NCBI RefSeq assembly: GCF_900100295.1
Contig: NZ_FNEV01000003.1
Span: 1-64,000 of the forward strand
Origin: Salimicrobium halophilum
GTDB taxonomy: Bacteria; Bacillota; Bacilli; Bacillales; Halobacillaceae
Direction of reading: 5' to 3'
Length of the DNA stretch: 64,000 nucleotides
Below the pieces are notes generated by a model. That model saw nothing but the letters and a program-made list of their open reading frames with translations. It made no database searches and was not told where the DNA came from. Position numbers and translations under genes: made by a program. Below are positions 41,205 through 49,836 of the stretch, piece after piece (position 1 is the first letter of the stretch; each line of letters starts with the position of its first letter).

Positions 41205-42905
41205 TTATTTAACAAGGTTCAATTCGTTCATCACTTCTTCACTAAGGGTTTCGAGCAATTTTCTACTCTCTTCTCTTGACGAGGACTTCACTCCATAATA
41301 GCACTTCAATTTCGGTTCGGTTCCGGAAGGGCGCAGGCAGAACCAGCTATCCTCAGATAGTAGAAATTTCACGACATTCGACTGCGGAAGTTCTATCGCT
41401 TCTTCCTGCCCATCCATGTATCTTCTGATCGAAGATTGATAGTCTTCCACCGCTCGTACCGACACCCCGCCAAAAGTCTCAGGACTCATGTTTCTGAATC
41501 TGTCTACCATCCGGCCGATTTTCTCCGTACCAGCGCGTCCTTCAAGCTTGAGAGAATCCATTCCTTCCATATAATAGCCGTGCTCTTTGTACAATTCCTC
41601 CAAGGCTTCGAGTAACGTATATCCTTTCTTCTTCCAATGAGCAGCTAACTCAGCTGCAAGCAGGGAAGCCTGCACGGCATCTTTATCGCGTACAAAACTT
41701 TGGACCAGGTAGCCGTAGCTCTCTTCATAACCGAAGGCAAACGTTCCTTCTCCGGAGCGCTCAAATTCGCGGATTTTCTCTCCGATAAATTTGAACCCAG
41801 TCAGCGTATCCAACGTCTTGGCTCCGTATTTCGAAGCGACAGCCCGTCCCATTTCGGAAGTGACGATCGTTTTGATGAGTGTCTTATTCTCAGGAAGAGT
41901 CGAATCATTAGCCAGAATGTAGTCGAGCATCAAAGCACCTGTCTGATTCCCTGTCAGAACCTGGTATTCTCCTGATTTGTCCGGCACAGCCAATCCGACA
42001 CGGTCAGCGTCCGGATCCGTAGCTATCAACAGTTCAGCGCCTGTCTTTTTCCCTTCTTCGATGGCCAATGTAAAAGCCTGTGGTTCTTCAGGGTTAGGAG
42101 AGGCGACGGTAGAAAACTCCGGGTCCGGTTGTGCCTGTTCTTCGACGATACGAACATTGGAGAAACCTGCTCTCGTCAAGCTGTCGGTTACTAAAGGATG
42201 TGCTGTACCGTGCAGCGGGGTAAAAATGATCGACATGCCCTTATCAATGTCATCCGACAAGCGGATTCCCTGCACCGCTTCCATATAAGCACGATCCACT
42301 TCTTCATCAATCCACTCAAAAAGCCCCTTTTCTTCAAGGGCTGACACTTCTTCTGTGTGCACATAGAGCTCATTCTCTACTTCCTTGACCAGGGTGATCA
42401 TCTCTTCGGCCTGAGCCAATGGAAGCTGTCCCCCATCTTCGTTATAAGCTTTGAATCCATTATACTCAGGCGGATTATGGCTCGCGGTGATAACAACTCC
42501 TGCCGTTGCTTTCAAATGGCGTACTGCAAAAGATAGTTCCGGCGTCGGTCTAAGGGAAGAGAAGACATAAGCCTTGACACCGTTCGCACCAGCTACACGT
42601 GCTGTTTCTTCAGCGAAGGTCTTGGATAAGTAACGGGAATCATAAGCGATGACGATACTGCCGTTTTCGGCCTTTTGATTTTTCACATATGCCGCAAGCC
42701 CCTGTGCCGCTTTCCGCACTGTATAGACATTCATGCGATTCGTACCCGGACCGAGTTTGCCGCGCATTCCTCCTGTACCGAACTCAAGTTCTTTATAAAA
42801 AGCATCTTCCAGTTCAGCTTCATCAAGGACTGCAAGTTGACTTCTCAAATCTTCATCCAGGTCCTTTTCTTCATCCCAACGCTTCCAATGTTCCTGCCAA
42901 TCCAT
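41205..42905 (-). CDS. pgcA: Alpha-phosphoglucomutase / phosphomannomutase
   Basis: 566 residues, the alpha-D-phosphohexomutase family. Catalytic phosphoserine in TASHNPPEYNGFKAYNEDGGQ (about 145), metal loop ATDPDADRVG (about 300), sugar-binding loop GYEESYGYL (about 395), phosphate loop RPSGTEPKLK near the C-terminus. Interconverts glucose-1-P and glucose-6-P, feeding UDP-glucose for teichoic acid and glycolipid synthesis. AGGAGGGGATTACT precedes the ATG. It lies 15 nt after manA, giving a manA-pgcA sugar-phosphate operon. Confidence 0.95.
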   Translation of the reverse strand: MDWQEHWKRWDEEKDLDEDLRSQLAVLDEAELEDAFYKELEFGTGGMRGKLGPGTNRMNVYTVRKAAQGLAAYVKNQKAENGSIVIAYDSRYLSKTFAEETARVAGANGVKAYVFSSLRPTPELSFAVRHLKATAGVVITASHNPPEYNGFKAYNEDGGQLPLAQAEEMITLVKEVENELYVHTEEVSALEEKGLFEWIDEEVDRAYMEAVQGIRLSDDIDKGMSIIFTPLHGTAHPLVTDSLTRAGFSNVRIVEEQAQPDPEFSTVASPNPEEPQAFTLAIEEGKKTGAELLIATDPDADRVGLAVPDKSGEYQVLTGNQTGALMLDYILANDSTLPENKTLIKTIVTSEMGRAVASKYGAKTLDTLTGFKFIGEKIREFERSGEGTFAFGYEESYGYLVQSFVRDKDAVQASLLAAELAAHWKKKGYTLLEALEELYKEHGYYMEGMDSLKLEGRAGTEKIGRMVDRFRNMSPETFGGVSVRAVEDYQSSIRRYMDGQEEAIELPQSNVVKFLLSEDSWFCLRPSGTEPKLKCYYGVKSSSREESRKLLETLSEEVMNELNLVK

Positions 42906-42920
42906 AGTAATCCCCTCCTA

Positions 42921-43880
42921 TTATTGTTTATTGGAACGCGACACGATAAGTGTCCCGGTACCTTCAAGCGTAAACTTCTCCACTGTTGCCGGAATGATAA
43001 AATGAGTCCCTTTTTCGACAGGGTGAGCTTCTCCTTCGATCCATACATTCACATCCCCTTCGAGAACACTGAATAATAGATAGGAAGGATTATGGACCGG
43101 ATACGTCATTCCGTGTATATCCCAATGCTCTACGGAGAAGTAAGATTCGCTGACGAGAAGTTCCTGTTTCATTCCTTTATGGATATTCGTTTTCCTTTCC
43201 AGATCCGGATCCTTATGAGGGACGGTAGTCACTTCAACTGATTGCTCCAGATGAAGTTCACGCTTCTCGCCGTCCTGACCTATCCGGTCGTAATCATACA
43301 CGCGGTACGTAATATCAGAATTCTGCTGCGTTTCAAGAATCCGGACCCCGGCACCGATTGCGTGAATCGTCCCGCTCGGTACATAGAAAAAGTCCCCGCT
43401 CTTCACTTTCACCCGGCGTAGCAAATCATTCCACTGGCCGTTTTCGATATAACTGTTTAGCTCTTCTTTCGTTTCGGCGTGATGACCAAGTACAACTTCT
43501 GCATCTTCATCCGCATCTATCACATACCAGCATTCCGTTTTCCCATATGTCTTGTCTTCTTTCTCACGTGCGTAAGTATCACCTGGATGGACTTGAACAG
43601 ATAAATCCTTGTTTGCATCCAGAATCTTCGTCAAAAGCGGAAACTCTTCTCCTTCTTCATCAGCGAACAGTTCCCGGTGATTATCCCATGCCTCTCTGAT
43701 GGTAGACCCGGCGAGCGGTCCATTCGCAATCTCATTCGTCCCGCTTTCATGACCGGAAATCGCCCAGCATTCTCCCGTCTGTGGTGAAGGAATGGCGTAC
43801 CCATACATGTCTCTCAAATTCGTTCCACCCCAGATTCTTTCTTTGAATAAAGGCTTCAGCATCATCGGTTGTTGATACAC
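42921..43880 (-). CDS. manA: Mannose-6-phosphate isomerase, class I
   Basis: 319 residues, cupin fold. Zinc ligands are visible in LSVQVHPGD (about 97), the Glu of KTECWYV (about 115) and VPSGTIHAIG (about 173); Arg near SGTIHAIGAGVRILE. Interconverts fructose-6-P and mannose-6-P. GTG start with AAGGGGGA upstream; the ATG five codons later has no SD. Upstream of pgcA in one operon. Confidence 0.95.
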   Translation of the reverse strand: MYQQPMMLKPLFKERIWGGTNLRDMYGYAIPSPQTGECWAISGHESGTNEIANGPLAGSTIREAWDNHRELFADEEGEEFPLLTKILDANKDLSVQVHPGDTYAREKEDKTYGKTECWYVIDADEDAEVVLGHHAETKEELNSYIENGQWNDLLRRVKVKSGDFFYVPSGTIHAIGAGVRILETQQNSDITYRVYDYDRIGQDGEKRELHLEQSVEVTTVPHKDPDLERKTNIHKGMKQELLVSESYFSVEHWDIHGMTYPVHNPSYLLFSVLEGDVNVWIEGEAHPVEKGTHFIIPATVEKFTLEGTGTLIVSRSNKQ

Positions 43881-43917
43881 ACTCAGTCCCCCTTGTCTTT
43901 CTATTATTGTATCAAAA

Positions 43918-43944
43918 AAGACCGGGGTATGCCGGTCTTCTTTT
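43918..43944 (-). terminator. Terminator after the small ORF at 43946
   Basis: AAGACCGG-GGTATG-CCGGTCTT, perfect 8-bp stem, followed on the minus strand by TTTTTTGATAC. It lies between the small gene and the manA start. Confidence 0.88.
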
Positions 43945-43945
43945 C

Positions 43946-44161
43946 TTATACGAGTTCTGTATTGATAAACTTTCTGAAATGTGTTCGCATCGCTTCCCTA
44001 AGCTTATTCATTTCAGGTTTCGGATTACATATGTAGACCTTTTCAGCAAACAGAATCCCTTCTTTGAAAAAGAAGTTATAATGCCCGGCTACCCCCATTT
44101 CCGTAATCAGCATACGGATCATGATGGTGCATTGATCAACGAAGTCTTTCAGATTCATCAC
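43946..44161 (-). CDS. Small hypothetical protein
   Basis: 71 residues, starts (V/M)MNLKDFVDQCTIMIR; cytoplasmic, no family recognised. An SD (AAGGGG) lies upstream and a clean terminator follows, so it is a real monocistronic gene. The stretch FFKEGILFAEKVYICNPKPE suggests a small alpha/beta fold. The 271-bp interval between it and hom holds the divergent promoters. Confidence 0.7.
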   Translation of the reverse strand: MMNLKDFVDQCTIMIRMLITEMGVAGHYNFFFKEGILFAEKVYICNPKPEMNKLREAMRTHFRKFINTELV

Positions 44162-44314
44162 ATAACATCCCCTTTTATTTGAACTACCAGCATAAACGGA
44201 ACAGAGGAGTTATACGTCAAATGAATCACCATTCACACTAGTTCAATTACAATTATATAGGTATTTCTACCTTTTACAATCTTTTTTTACATTATTATCA
44301 TATTTTTCTCTCAA

Positions 44315-44330
44315 AAGTAAGCGGTTACTT
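44315..44330. promoter_or_regulatory. Inverted repeat upstream of hom-thrCB
   Basis: AAGTAA-GCGG-TTACTT, 6-bp arms around GCGG, about 23 bp upstream of the predicted -35. It resembles a CcpA cre (TGWNANCGNTNWCA) in the centre but lacks the terminal T and A, so it is better read as a dyad operator of unknown regulator. Confidence 0.55.
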
Positions 44331-44352
44331 CAAAATATTTAGACGACTCATC

Positions 44353-44381
44353 TTGTAGCCTCCCTCCTCTTCCTGTACAAT
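44353..44381 (+). promoter_or_regulatory. Predicted sigma-A promoter of hom-thrC-thrB
   Basis: TTGTAG, 17 bp, TACAAT: good fit to TTGACA-N17-TATAAT, about 50 bp before the hom start codon. Confidence 0.65.
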
Positions 44382-44432
44382 GTCCATTATATAAACAATA
44401 ATGTACTTTAGAAGTGGACAAGGAGTGATCGT

Positions 44433-45731
44433 ATGAAAGACACCATTCACGTGGGACTATTAGGACTCGGCACTGTCGGAACCGGTGTTATCGAGATTTT
44501 GCACAATAACAAAGAAAGCATCAAACATAAAACCGGATGCGAAGTGAAAGTTACCAAGGCTCTTGTCCATGATCTCAATAAATCAAGAGACCTTCCAGGG
44601 GATAAAGTGGAGCTTACGGACAGTTATGAAGATATCACGAATGATGAAGATATTGATGTCATCGTCGAAGTGATGGGGGGCATCGATCACACACTGGATG
44701 TCCTGCTCGGAGCTATCGAAAACAAAAAGCATATCGTCTCTGCCAATAAGGACCTCGTAGCCGAGCACGGAGAAGAGCTCTTCGATGCAGCCGTACGTAA
44801 CCAGACAGACCTTTATTATGAAGCGAGTGTCGCCGGTGGTATTCCGATCATCCGCTCCATCGTAGACGGTCTTTCTTCGGATAACATCCGTAAGATGATG
44901 GGAATCGTCAACGGGACGACAAATTATATTCTGACGAAGATGAGTCAGGACGGTTCGGACTTCGATGATGTTCTGAAAGAAGCTCAGGATCTCGGATTTG
45001 CAGAGGCAGATCCTACGGCGGATGTGGACGGACTGGACGCAGCAAGAAAGATGACGATCCTTTCTATCCTCGGGTTCTCCATGCCGACACGGCTCGATGA
45101 CGTGAAGCTGAAAGGAATCCGCGGAATGTCCACAGCTGATATCGCCTATGCCGACAAACTGGGCTATACTATCAAACTGATCGGTATTGCTGAACACGAC
45201 GAAGAAGGAATCGCGCTAAGTGTCGAACCTTCTCTATTGCCTAAATCCCATCCGCTTTCTTCGGTCAACGATGAATACAATGCGGTATATGTCTATGGAG
45301 ATGCTGTAGGGGAAACGATGTTCTACGGTCCGGGAGCCGGAAAAGGTCCTACAGCGACTGCCGTCGTCTCTGACTTGATCGCCGTCGTGAAAAACATCCA
45401 GCTCGGAACGAACGGGAACAATTACGTGCACCCGCAGCACGAACGCAAACTGAAAACGCAAGCGGACACGTATACGAAGAAATATATCCGCCTGCGCGTT
45501 CTTGATCAACCGGGGATCCTGATGGAACTGACTCGCGTGTTCGCAGAGAAGGAGATTTCTTTTGACCAGATCATCCAACAACCTGCCGATTCTCACGAAG
45601 AGCGTGAACTGATGATGATCACCCACTCGGTTAATGAAGAAGCGTTCGAAGAAGCGATGGAAGCACTCCGAAGCCTGCCTTCCGTGCGATCCGTCGATAG
45701 TGTCTTCCGTGTAGAAGGAGGAGATGAATAA
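44433..45731 (+). CDS. hom: Homoserine dehydrogenase
   Basis: 432 residues. Rossmann motif [12 protein letters not shown] at the N-terminus, catalytic domain with [14 protein letters not shown] (about 150) and [11 protein letters not shown], and a C-terminal ACT domain (about 350-430, [23 protein letters not shown]) for feedback control by threonine. NAD(P)H-dependent reduction of aspartate semialdehyde to homoserine. AAGGAGTGATCGT before the ATG. The stop overlaps the thrC start by one nt. Confidence 0.97.
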   Translation: MKDTIHVGLLGLGTVGTGVIEILHNNKESIKHKTGCEVKVTKALVHDLNKSRDLPGDKVELTDSYEDITNDEDIDVIVEVMGGIDHTLDVLLGAIENKKHIVSANKDLVAEHGEELFDAAVRNQTDLYYEASVAGGIPIIRSIVDGLSSDNIRKMMGIVNGTTNYILTKMSQDGSDFDDVLKEAQDLGFAEADPTADVDGLDAARKMTILSILGFSMPTRLDDVKLKGIRGMSTADIAYADKLGYTIKLIGIAEHDEEGIALSVEPSLLPKSHPLSSVNDEYNAVYVYGDAVGETMFYGPGAGKGPTATAVVSDLIAVVKNIQLGTNGNNYVHPQHERKLKTQADTYTKKYIRLRVLDQPGILMELTRVFAEKEISFDQIIQQPADSHEERELMMITHSVNEEAFEEAMEALRSLPSVRSVDSVFRVEGGDE

Positions 45732-46789
45732 TGTGGAAAGGTCTGATCCATCATTATAAAGAATGGCTTCCGGTGACAGAAGGAACGCCAGCTCTCACAC
45801 TGAACGAGGGAAATACTCCTTTCATTCATCTGGAGAATCTGTCAAAAGAATTCGGCATTGAAGCTTACGTAAAAGTCGAGGGCGCCAACCCGACAGGCTC
45901 CTTCAAGGACCGCGGGATGGTCATGGCTATGGCGAAAGCGATCGAAGACGGTTCGGAAGCGGTCATCTGTGCTTCTACAGGGAACACATCTGCAGCTGCA
46001 GCCGCTTTTGCAGCTCGCGCAAACATGCGCTGCATTGTCGTCATTCCGGATGGAAAAATCGCAGAAGGAAAGCTTGCACAAGCTGTTATGTATGGTGCTG
46101 AGATTTTCTCCATTAAAGGGAACTTCGACCAGGCCCTTGAAATCGTCAAAGAAGTTGCGAAAGAAGACGGCGTTACTCTGGTAAACTCATTGAACCCGAA
46201 TCGTATCGAAGGACAGAAAACGGCAGCTTTCGAAGTATGTGATGCTCTCGGAAAAGCACCGGACTATTTATGTATCCCGGTCGGAAATGCCGGAAACATC
46301 ACTGCTTACTGGCGCGGCTTCAAACAATATAATGAAAAGCACGCAACAGGACTTCCGAAAATGCAAGGATTCGAAGCAAGCGGAGCAGCGGCCATCGTGG
46401 AGGACCGCGTCTTCGAAAACCCTGAAACCGTAGCAACAGCGATCCGTATCGGAAACCCGGCAAGCTGGGGACCTGCGAAAGAAGTCGTACAGGAATCGGG
46501 CGGAGAAATCGATAAGGTGACGGACGAGGAGATTCTCGAAGCTTATCACATGTTGGCACAAAAAGAAGGGGTTTTCGCAGAACCGGCTTCCTGCGCCTCT
46601 CTCGCCGGAACGATGAAAAAACTGAAAGAAGGAAAGATCGAGAAAGGTTCGACCGTCGTTCACGTCCTTACCGGTAATGGCTTGAAGGATCCGAACACAG
46701 CGATCGACACAAGTGAACTGAAACCGAAAGTGATCGAGAACGACCTTCATGCCTTCCGGGAAGCTTTGAAAGGAGAACATCATGAGTAA
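45731..46789 (+). CDS. thrC: Threonine synthase
   Basis: 352 residues, PLP-dependent fold II. The PLP-binding Lys is in [10 protein letters not shown] (about 59), the Ser/Gly phosphate-binding loop in [10 protein letters not shown] (about 185), and [13 protein letters not shown] near 78. It converts O-phosphohomoserine to threonine. Length is normal for the Bacillus short type. Overlaps hom by 1 nt and thrB by 8 nt, so the order hom-thrC-thrB is translationally coupled. Confidence 0.97.
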   Translation: MWKGLIHHYKEWLPVTEGTPALTLNEGNTPFIHLENLSKEFGIEAYVKVEGANPTGSFKDRGMVMAMAKAIEDGSEAVICASTGNTSAAAAAFAARANMRCIVVIPDGKIAEGKLAQAVMYGAEIFSIKGNFDQALEIVKEVAKEDGVTLVNSLNPNRIEGQKTAAFEVCDALGKAPDYLCIPVGNAGNITAYWRGFKQYNEKHATGLPKMQGFEASGAAAIVEDRVFENPETVATAIRIGNPASWGPAKEVVQESGGEIDKVTDEEILEAYHMLAQKEGVFAEPASCASLAGTMKKLKEGKIEKGSTVVHVLTGNGLKDPNTAIDTSELKPKVIENDLHAFREALKGEHHE

Positions 46790-47705
46790 TTTCACAATCA
46801 CTGTACCTGCAACATCTGCGAACCTCGGTCCCGGCTTTGATTCTGTAGGTATCGCTCTATCGAAGTACGCAACGTTCCACTGTGAACCGAGCGAAGAGTG
46901 GCACTTCGTTGTGCCGGAAGCAGATCGTCCATTTATCCCAAGCGGAAAAGAAAACCTTATCTACCAGGCGGCCATTTTCACAGCGAAAGAATTCGGTCAC
47001 GAGGAATTGCCTGCCTATAAGGTGACGACATCAAATGATGTACCTGTTTCCAGAGGGCTCGGCAGCTCATCGACAGCCGTTGTCGCAGGGATTGAACTTG
47101 CGAATCAACTGCTTGGCCTCGAGCTTTCTGAACAGGAAAAAGTGATTGTAGCCTGCAAAATCGAAGGTCATCCCGACAACGTCGCTCCCGCTATTTGCGG
47201 AGGGATTGTCATCGCTCATTACGACCACGATGTCCCGAAATATGTGAAACTCACGAACGGAGTAGAATCCTTACGATGGCTTGCAGTCGTGCCGGACTTT
47301 CACCTGAAAACGGAAGAAGCCCGCGACCTTTTGCCGAAGAAATTCTCTTACAAAGAAGCGGTCTATGCAAGCAGTACGGGGAACGTCCTCGTAGCTGCCC
47401 TCGCGCTTCATGACTGGAAGCTGGCCGGAGAGATGATGGAGAAAGACCGCTTCCACCAGGTCTACAGAAGTCCTCTCCTGCCAGACTTCGCCCCGGTATC
47501 CAAAGCTTTGAAAACAGCCGGAAGCGTAGGGACCTACGTCAGTGGGGCCGGCCCGACAATGATTGGCCTGTTTGAACAATTGTCTGAAGATAAAATCGAA
47601 GAACTGAAAGCTGTTTTTCCTCACCTTTACTTCGAATCCCTTCGAACGGATACGGAAGGGGTACAAGTGGAAAAATGCTTACAAAAAGAAGTTTCCGAAG
47701 CATAA
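46782..47705 (+). CDS. thrB: Homoserine kinase
   Basis: 307 residues, GHMP kinase. ATP-binding [16 protein letters not shown] (about 87), substrate motif at the N-terminus ([15 protein letters not shown]) and the third GHMP motif SGAGPTMIG (about 255). It phosphorylates homoserine using ATP. Its start lies within the thrC end (ATGAGTAA). The stop codon is embedded in the terminator stem. Confidence 0.97.
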   Translation: MSNFTITVPATSANLGPGFDSVGIALSKYATFHCEPSEEWHFVVPEADRPFIPSGKENLIYQAAIFTAKEFGHEELPAYKVTTSNDVPVSRGLGSSSTAVVAGIELANQLLGLELSEQEKVIVACKIEGHPDNVAPAICGGIVIAHYDHDVPKYVKLTNGVESLRWLAVVPDFHLKTEEARDLLPKKFSYKEAVYASSTGNVLVAALALHDWKLAGEMMEKDRFHQVYRSPLLPDFAPVSKALKTAGSVGTYVSGAGPTMIGLFEQLSEDKIEELKAVFPHLYFESLRTDTEGVQVEKCLQKEVSEA

Positions 47706-47722
47706 TTCGGAAGCTTCTTTTT
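47688..47722 (+). terminator. Terminator of hom-thrC-thrB
   Basis: GAAGTTTCCGAA and TTCGGAAGCTTC pair over 12 bp (one G-U), 6-nt loop, then TTTTT. It overlaps the last codons and stop of thrB. Confidence 0.9.
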
Positions 47723-47848
47723 CTATAAGCGATACTTTTTTTGTTTTTCCCTTTCTGTGGTAAAATTATATTATTCAGCAGACAAGTGCCTATTGGCCCA
47801 ATTTTAAAGAATTATTTAGCTGAAACAACGTAAATAAGGAGTACTTTT

Positions 47849-48196
47849 ATGAGTAAAGGCGCAAAACAATATAACTATGACACCGAAAAAGTAAAAAACT
47901 TGATCAAAAACACGAATCTTACTTACCGGGATATTTCAAAACAGACCGGTTGTCCCTATGCAAGCGTCGTTTATCACGGACGACGGATAAGAGGGAGAAC
48001 AAATGGAAAAAATACGAAGGGTCCCGTAAATCAGCCTGCTCCCGTACTTGTCAAAAGACAGGAGGAGGAAAACCTTTCTTTTTCTATAACGAAGGAAAAA
48101 GTCTCGGTGCACCAGTATGATAAGGAAATGGAGCAGCTTATCCACGCGGCTAAACAAATGGGGGCTACTACCATCGATATTACCGTCAAAAAGTGA
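47849..48196 (+). CDS. Small helix-turn-helix protein
   Basis: 115 residues. The N-terminal VKNLIKNTNLTYRDISKQTG with CPYASVVYHGRRIRGR looks like a sigma-region-4/HTH motif. A polar middle part is followed by a C-terminal segment with DKEMEQLIHAAKQMGATTIDIT. Likely a DNA-binding regulator. SD AAGGAG upstream. It converges on the sigma-like gene at 48198 with 1 bp between their stops, and all five genes in 47.8-49.8 kb are small, suggesting a regulatory islet. Confidence 0.75.
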   Translation: MSKGAKQYNYDTEKVKNLIKNTNLTYRDISKQTGCPYASVVYHGRRIRGRTNGKNTKGPVNQPAPVLVKRQEEENLSFSITKEKVSVHQYDKEMEQLIHAAKQMGATTIDITVKK

Positions 48197-48197
48197 G

Positions 48198-48698
48198 TCA
48201 TCGTTCGTCCACCAGTGGGGCGAACGTTTTCAATTTTCGTTTGGCATGCCTTCCCCAGTTCTTCACCGTATCCTGACTTACTCTTTCTTTTGCAGCAATT
48301 TGTGCTACGGACTTGTCCTCAATGATGAACTGTACGACCCATTTCCACTGATTATTCGTCAATTGATGCCTTATCCCCTCCCATAGTTTCTCATCTACCA
48401 TTTCATGTGGCTGTTCCCATCCATCCTTATATGTATTCATCTGCTTATAATACGCTTCTTTTTCTGAATGACGATTCGCCTTACGAATACGATCGATCAT
48501 GGCATTCTTGATTTTCCAGTTCGCATAAGTGTCGAATCCCCCTTTAGCGGCATCAAACGTTTTATATGCTTCCCACAGGGCCACAAGCCCTTCCTGGTAA
48601 TACTCATCTCCCTGGTCCCTGATACCAAGATGGTGAATAAAGTAGTAGATTCTTCTTTCGTGTTCCTTAAGGATTTCCTCAAATACTTTCTCTTCCAT
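48198..48698 (-). CDS. Sigma-70-family RNA polymerase sigma-like factor (166 aa)
   Basis: Region 2: DEYYQEGLVALWEAYKTFDAAKGGFDTYANWKIKNAMIDRIRK (about 30-75) and region 4: KSVAQIAAKERVSQDTVKNWGRHAKRKL (about 128-155). No region 3 and no recognisable anti-sigma gene beside it. Similar small two-domain factors act in competence or stress in Firmicutes. Divergent from a second sigma-like gene at 48861 across 162 bp. Confidence 0.82.
   Translation of the reverse strand: MEEKVFEEILKEHERRIYYFIHHLGIRDQGDEYYQEGLVALWEAYKTFDAAKGGFDTYANWKIKNAMIDRIRKANRHSEKEAYYKQMNTYKDGWEQPHEMVDEKLWEGIRHQLTNNQWKWVVQFIIEDKSVAQIAAKERVSQDTVKNWGRHAKRKLKTFAPLVDER
48202..48230. terminator. Hairpin at the convergent ends of the HTH and sigma-like genes
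   Basis: CGTTCGTCC and GGGCGAACG (positions 48202-48210 and 48218-48226) form a 9-bp stem with one T-G wobble and a 7-nt loop, followed by TTTTC. It starts inside the coding end of the minus-strand gene. Confidence 0.7.
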
Positions 48699-48860
48699 GC
48701 TTTCACATCCCTATCATCTTGTTACTTTATAATCGTGATAAGGATGCATTTTGGTGTCATCTTTTTTAAAAATTCCATTTTTTCTAACGGAATTTTCAGA
48801 AATCTATATCTTTTTGACGATAAAAAAGGGATAATAAAAAAGTACAGAAAGGAGTTACTG

Positions 48861-49310
48861 ATGATACATCCACCATTCTCCACTTTTCGTCCCCTTATTT
48901 ACAGAGCACTTCACAATCTCCACCTCCCTCCTCCTTACGAAGATGACCTTCAGGAAGCTTATCTCATTTATCACGAGGCTCTCGAATCCTACGACCCGCA
49001 TAAATCAAAATTCTCCACTTACTTCTATAGGAAACTGAACTACCATTACCTCTCGGAAATCAGAAAAAATAGAGAGCGACAAGCGATGCTGTCTCGCATT
49101 CTCGTCCTTCACCCCTCTTCTCATGTCGACCACTACTTCATTCATCCCTCATTAAGTGATAGAGAACAACGTATTCTCCAATTAAGTATAGAAGGCTATA
49201 CGACAGACGACATCGCCTTGATGTTATCCCTCTCGAAGTCCACCATTTTAAGAGAACGCAAAAAACTTCAGCGAAAACTTTCTTTCTACGTTTCACCCAC
49301 ACAGGAATAA
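48861..49310 (+). CDS. Second sigma-70-family sigma-like factor (149 aa)
   Basis: Start ATG 48861 follows GAAAGGAGTTACTG; longer in-frame starts extend into the divergent gene. Region 2: YEDDLQEAYLIYHEALESYDPHKSKFSTYFYRKLNYHYLSEIRKN (about 25-70); region 4: LSDREQRILQLSIEGYTTDDIALMLSLSKSTILRERKKLQ (about 97-136). Same architecture as the divergent neighbour but only remotely similar, so not a recent duplicate. Followed by two small genes on the same strand. Confidence 0.82.
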   Translation: MIHPPFSTFRPLIYRALHNLHLPPPYEDDLQEAYLIYHEALESYDPHKSKFSTYFYRKLNYHYLSEIRKNRERQAMLSRILVLHPSSHVDHYFIHPSLSDREQRILQLSIEGYTTDDIALMLSLSKSTILRERKKLQRKLSFYVSPTQE

Positions 49311-49348
49311 GGGAAACCTATACTACTACTTCAGAAGGAGAAACGCTT

Positions 49349-49627
49349 ATGGATGCTAATCGACATCTGACACCGATCAGTAAACTGTGGCTCGACGATG
49401 TGCCGACAGACTTCACCCATGCATTCGTCGAGAGATTCGCCTACGAATGGGTCGTGGAAATAGTCAATCCCTTTCCGATCCCTCTGATTGAAAATAGAGA
49501 ATATGTACTCACTTTATCGTTTGAGCAGAAAGACGGCGTTCTGTTCCCTTCGATAAATATCGAATCGTATGATATTATGCAGGGGGATGAATTTACGGTC
49601 TATCGCTTTTATATGTATCCTTTATAG
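49349..49627 (+). CDS. Small hypothetical protein
   Basis: 92 residues, acidic, with alternating hydrophobic strands (FAYEWVVEIVNPFPIPLIENREYVLTLSFEQ) typical of a beta-sandwich or barrel. No signal peptide or known motif. SD AGAAGGAG. It follows the 149-aa sigma-like gene by 38 nt and precedes a small membrane protein gene by 15 nt, so it is likely in the same unit. Confidence 0.75.
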   Translation: MDANRHLTPISKLWLDDVPTDFTHAFVERFAYEWVVEIVNPFPIPLIENREYVLTLSFEQKDGVLFPSINIESYDIMQGDEFTVYRFYMYPL

Positions 49628-49642
49628 GAGGGAAAAGAACAC

Positions 49643-49810
49643 GTGTATTACTTAGGATTCGCTTTGTTTTTCTTGCTTTATTTTCTCGTCGGTTCATTCA
49701 CGGACTGGCTCGAGTTGACGACGGTAGGCGGCCTGATCGCCATCGCCTTCATCTGTTTGAACATCTACATGTATATCAGAGACAAAAAGCAAAACACGGA
49801 CGCTGACTAA
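49643..49810 (+). CDS. Small membrane protein (two TM segments)
   Basis: 55 residues from a GTG start 7 nt after AGGAGGGAAAAG: (V)YYLGFALFFLLYFLVGSFTD, then TVGGLIAIAFICLNIYMYIRD and a polar tail KKQNTDAD. Two hydrophobic helices of 16-18 residues. Function unknown. The stop lies inside a bidirectional terminator stem. Confidence 0.75.
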   Translation: MYYLGFALFFLLYFLVGSFTDWLELTTVGGLIAIAFICLNIYMYIRDKKQNTDAD

Positions 49811-49826
49811 AGGCATCCGTGTTTTT
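49791..49826. terminator. Bidirectional terminator between the small membrane protein and acetate symporter genes
   Basis: AAAACACGGA and TCCGTGTTTT are perfectly complementary (10 bp) around a 15-nt loop containing the stop codon of the upstream gene, with T's following. Confidence 0.88.
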
Positions 49827-49836
49827 GTATGAGTGA

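Noticed and set aside
44315-44330. Call of the hom upstream dyad as a cre site
   Set aside because: The first T and last A of TGWNANCGNTNWCA are missing, so it was kept only as an unassigned operator.
44583-45626. Two open frames antisense to hom
   Set aside because: hom is unambiguous with intact motifs; the antisense frames have no SD and atypical composition.
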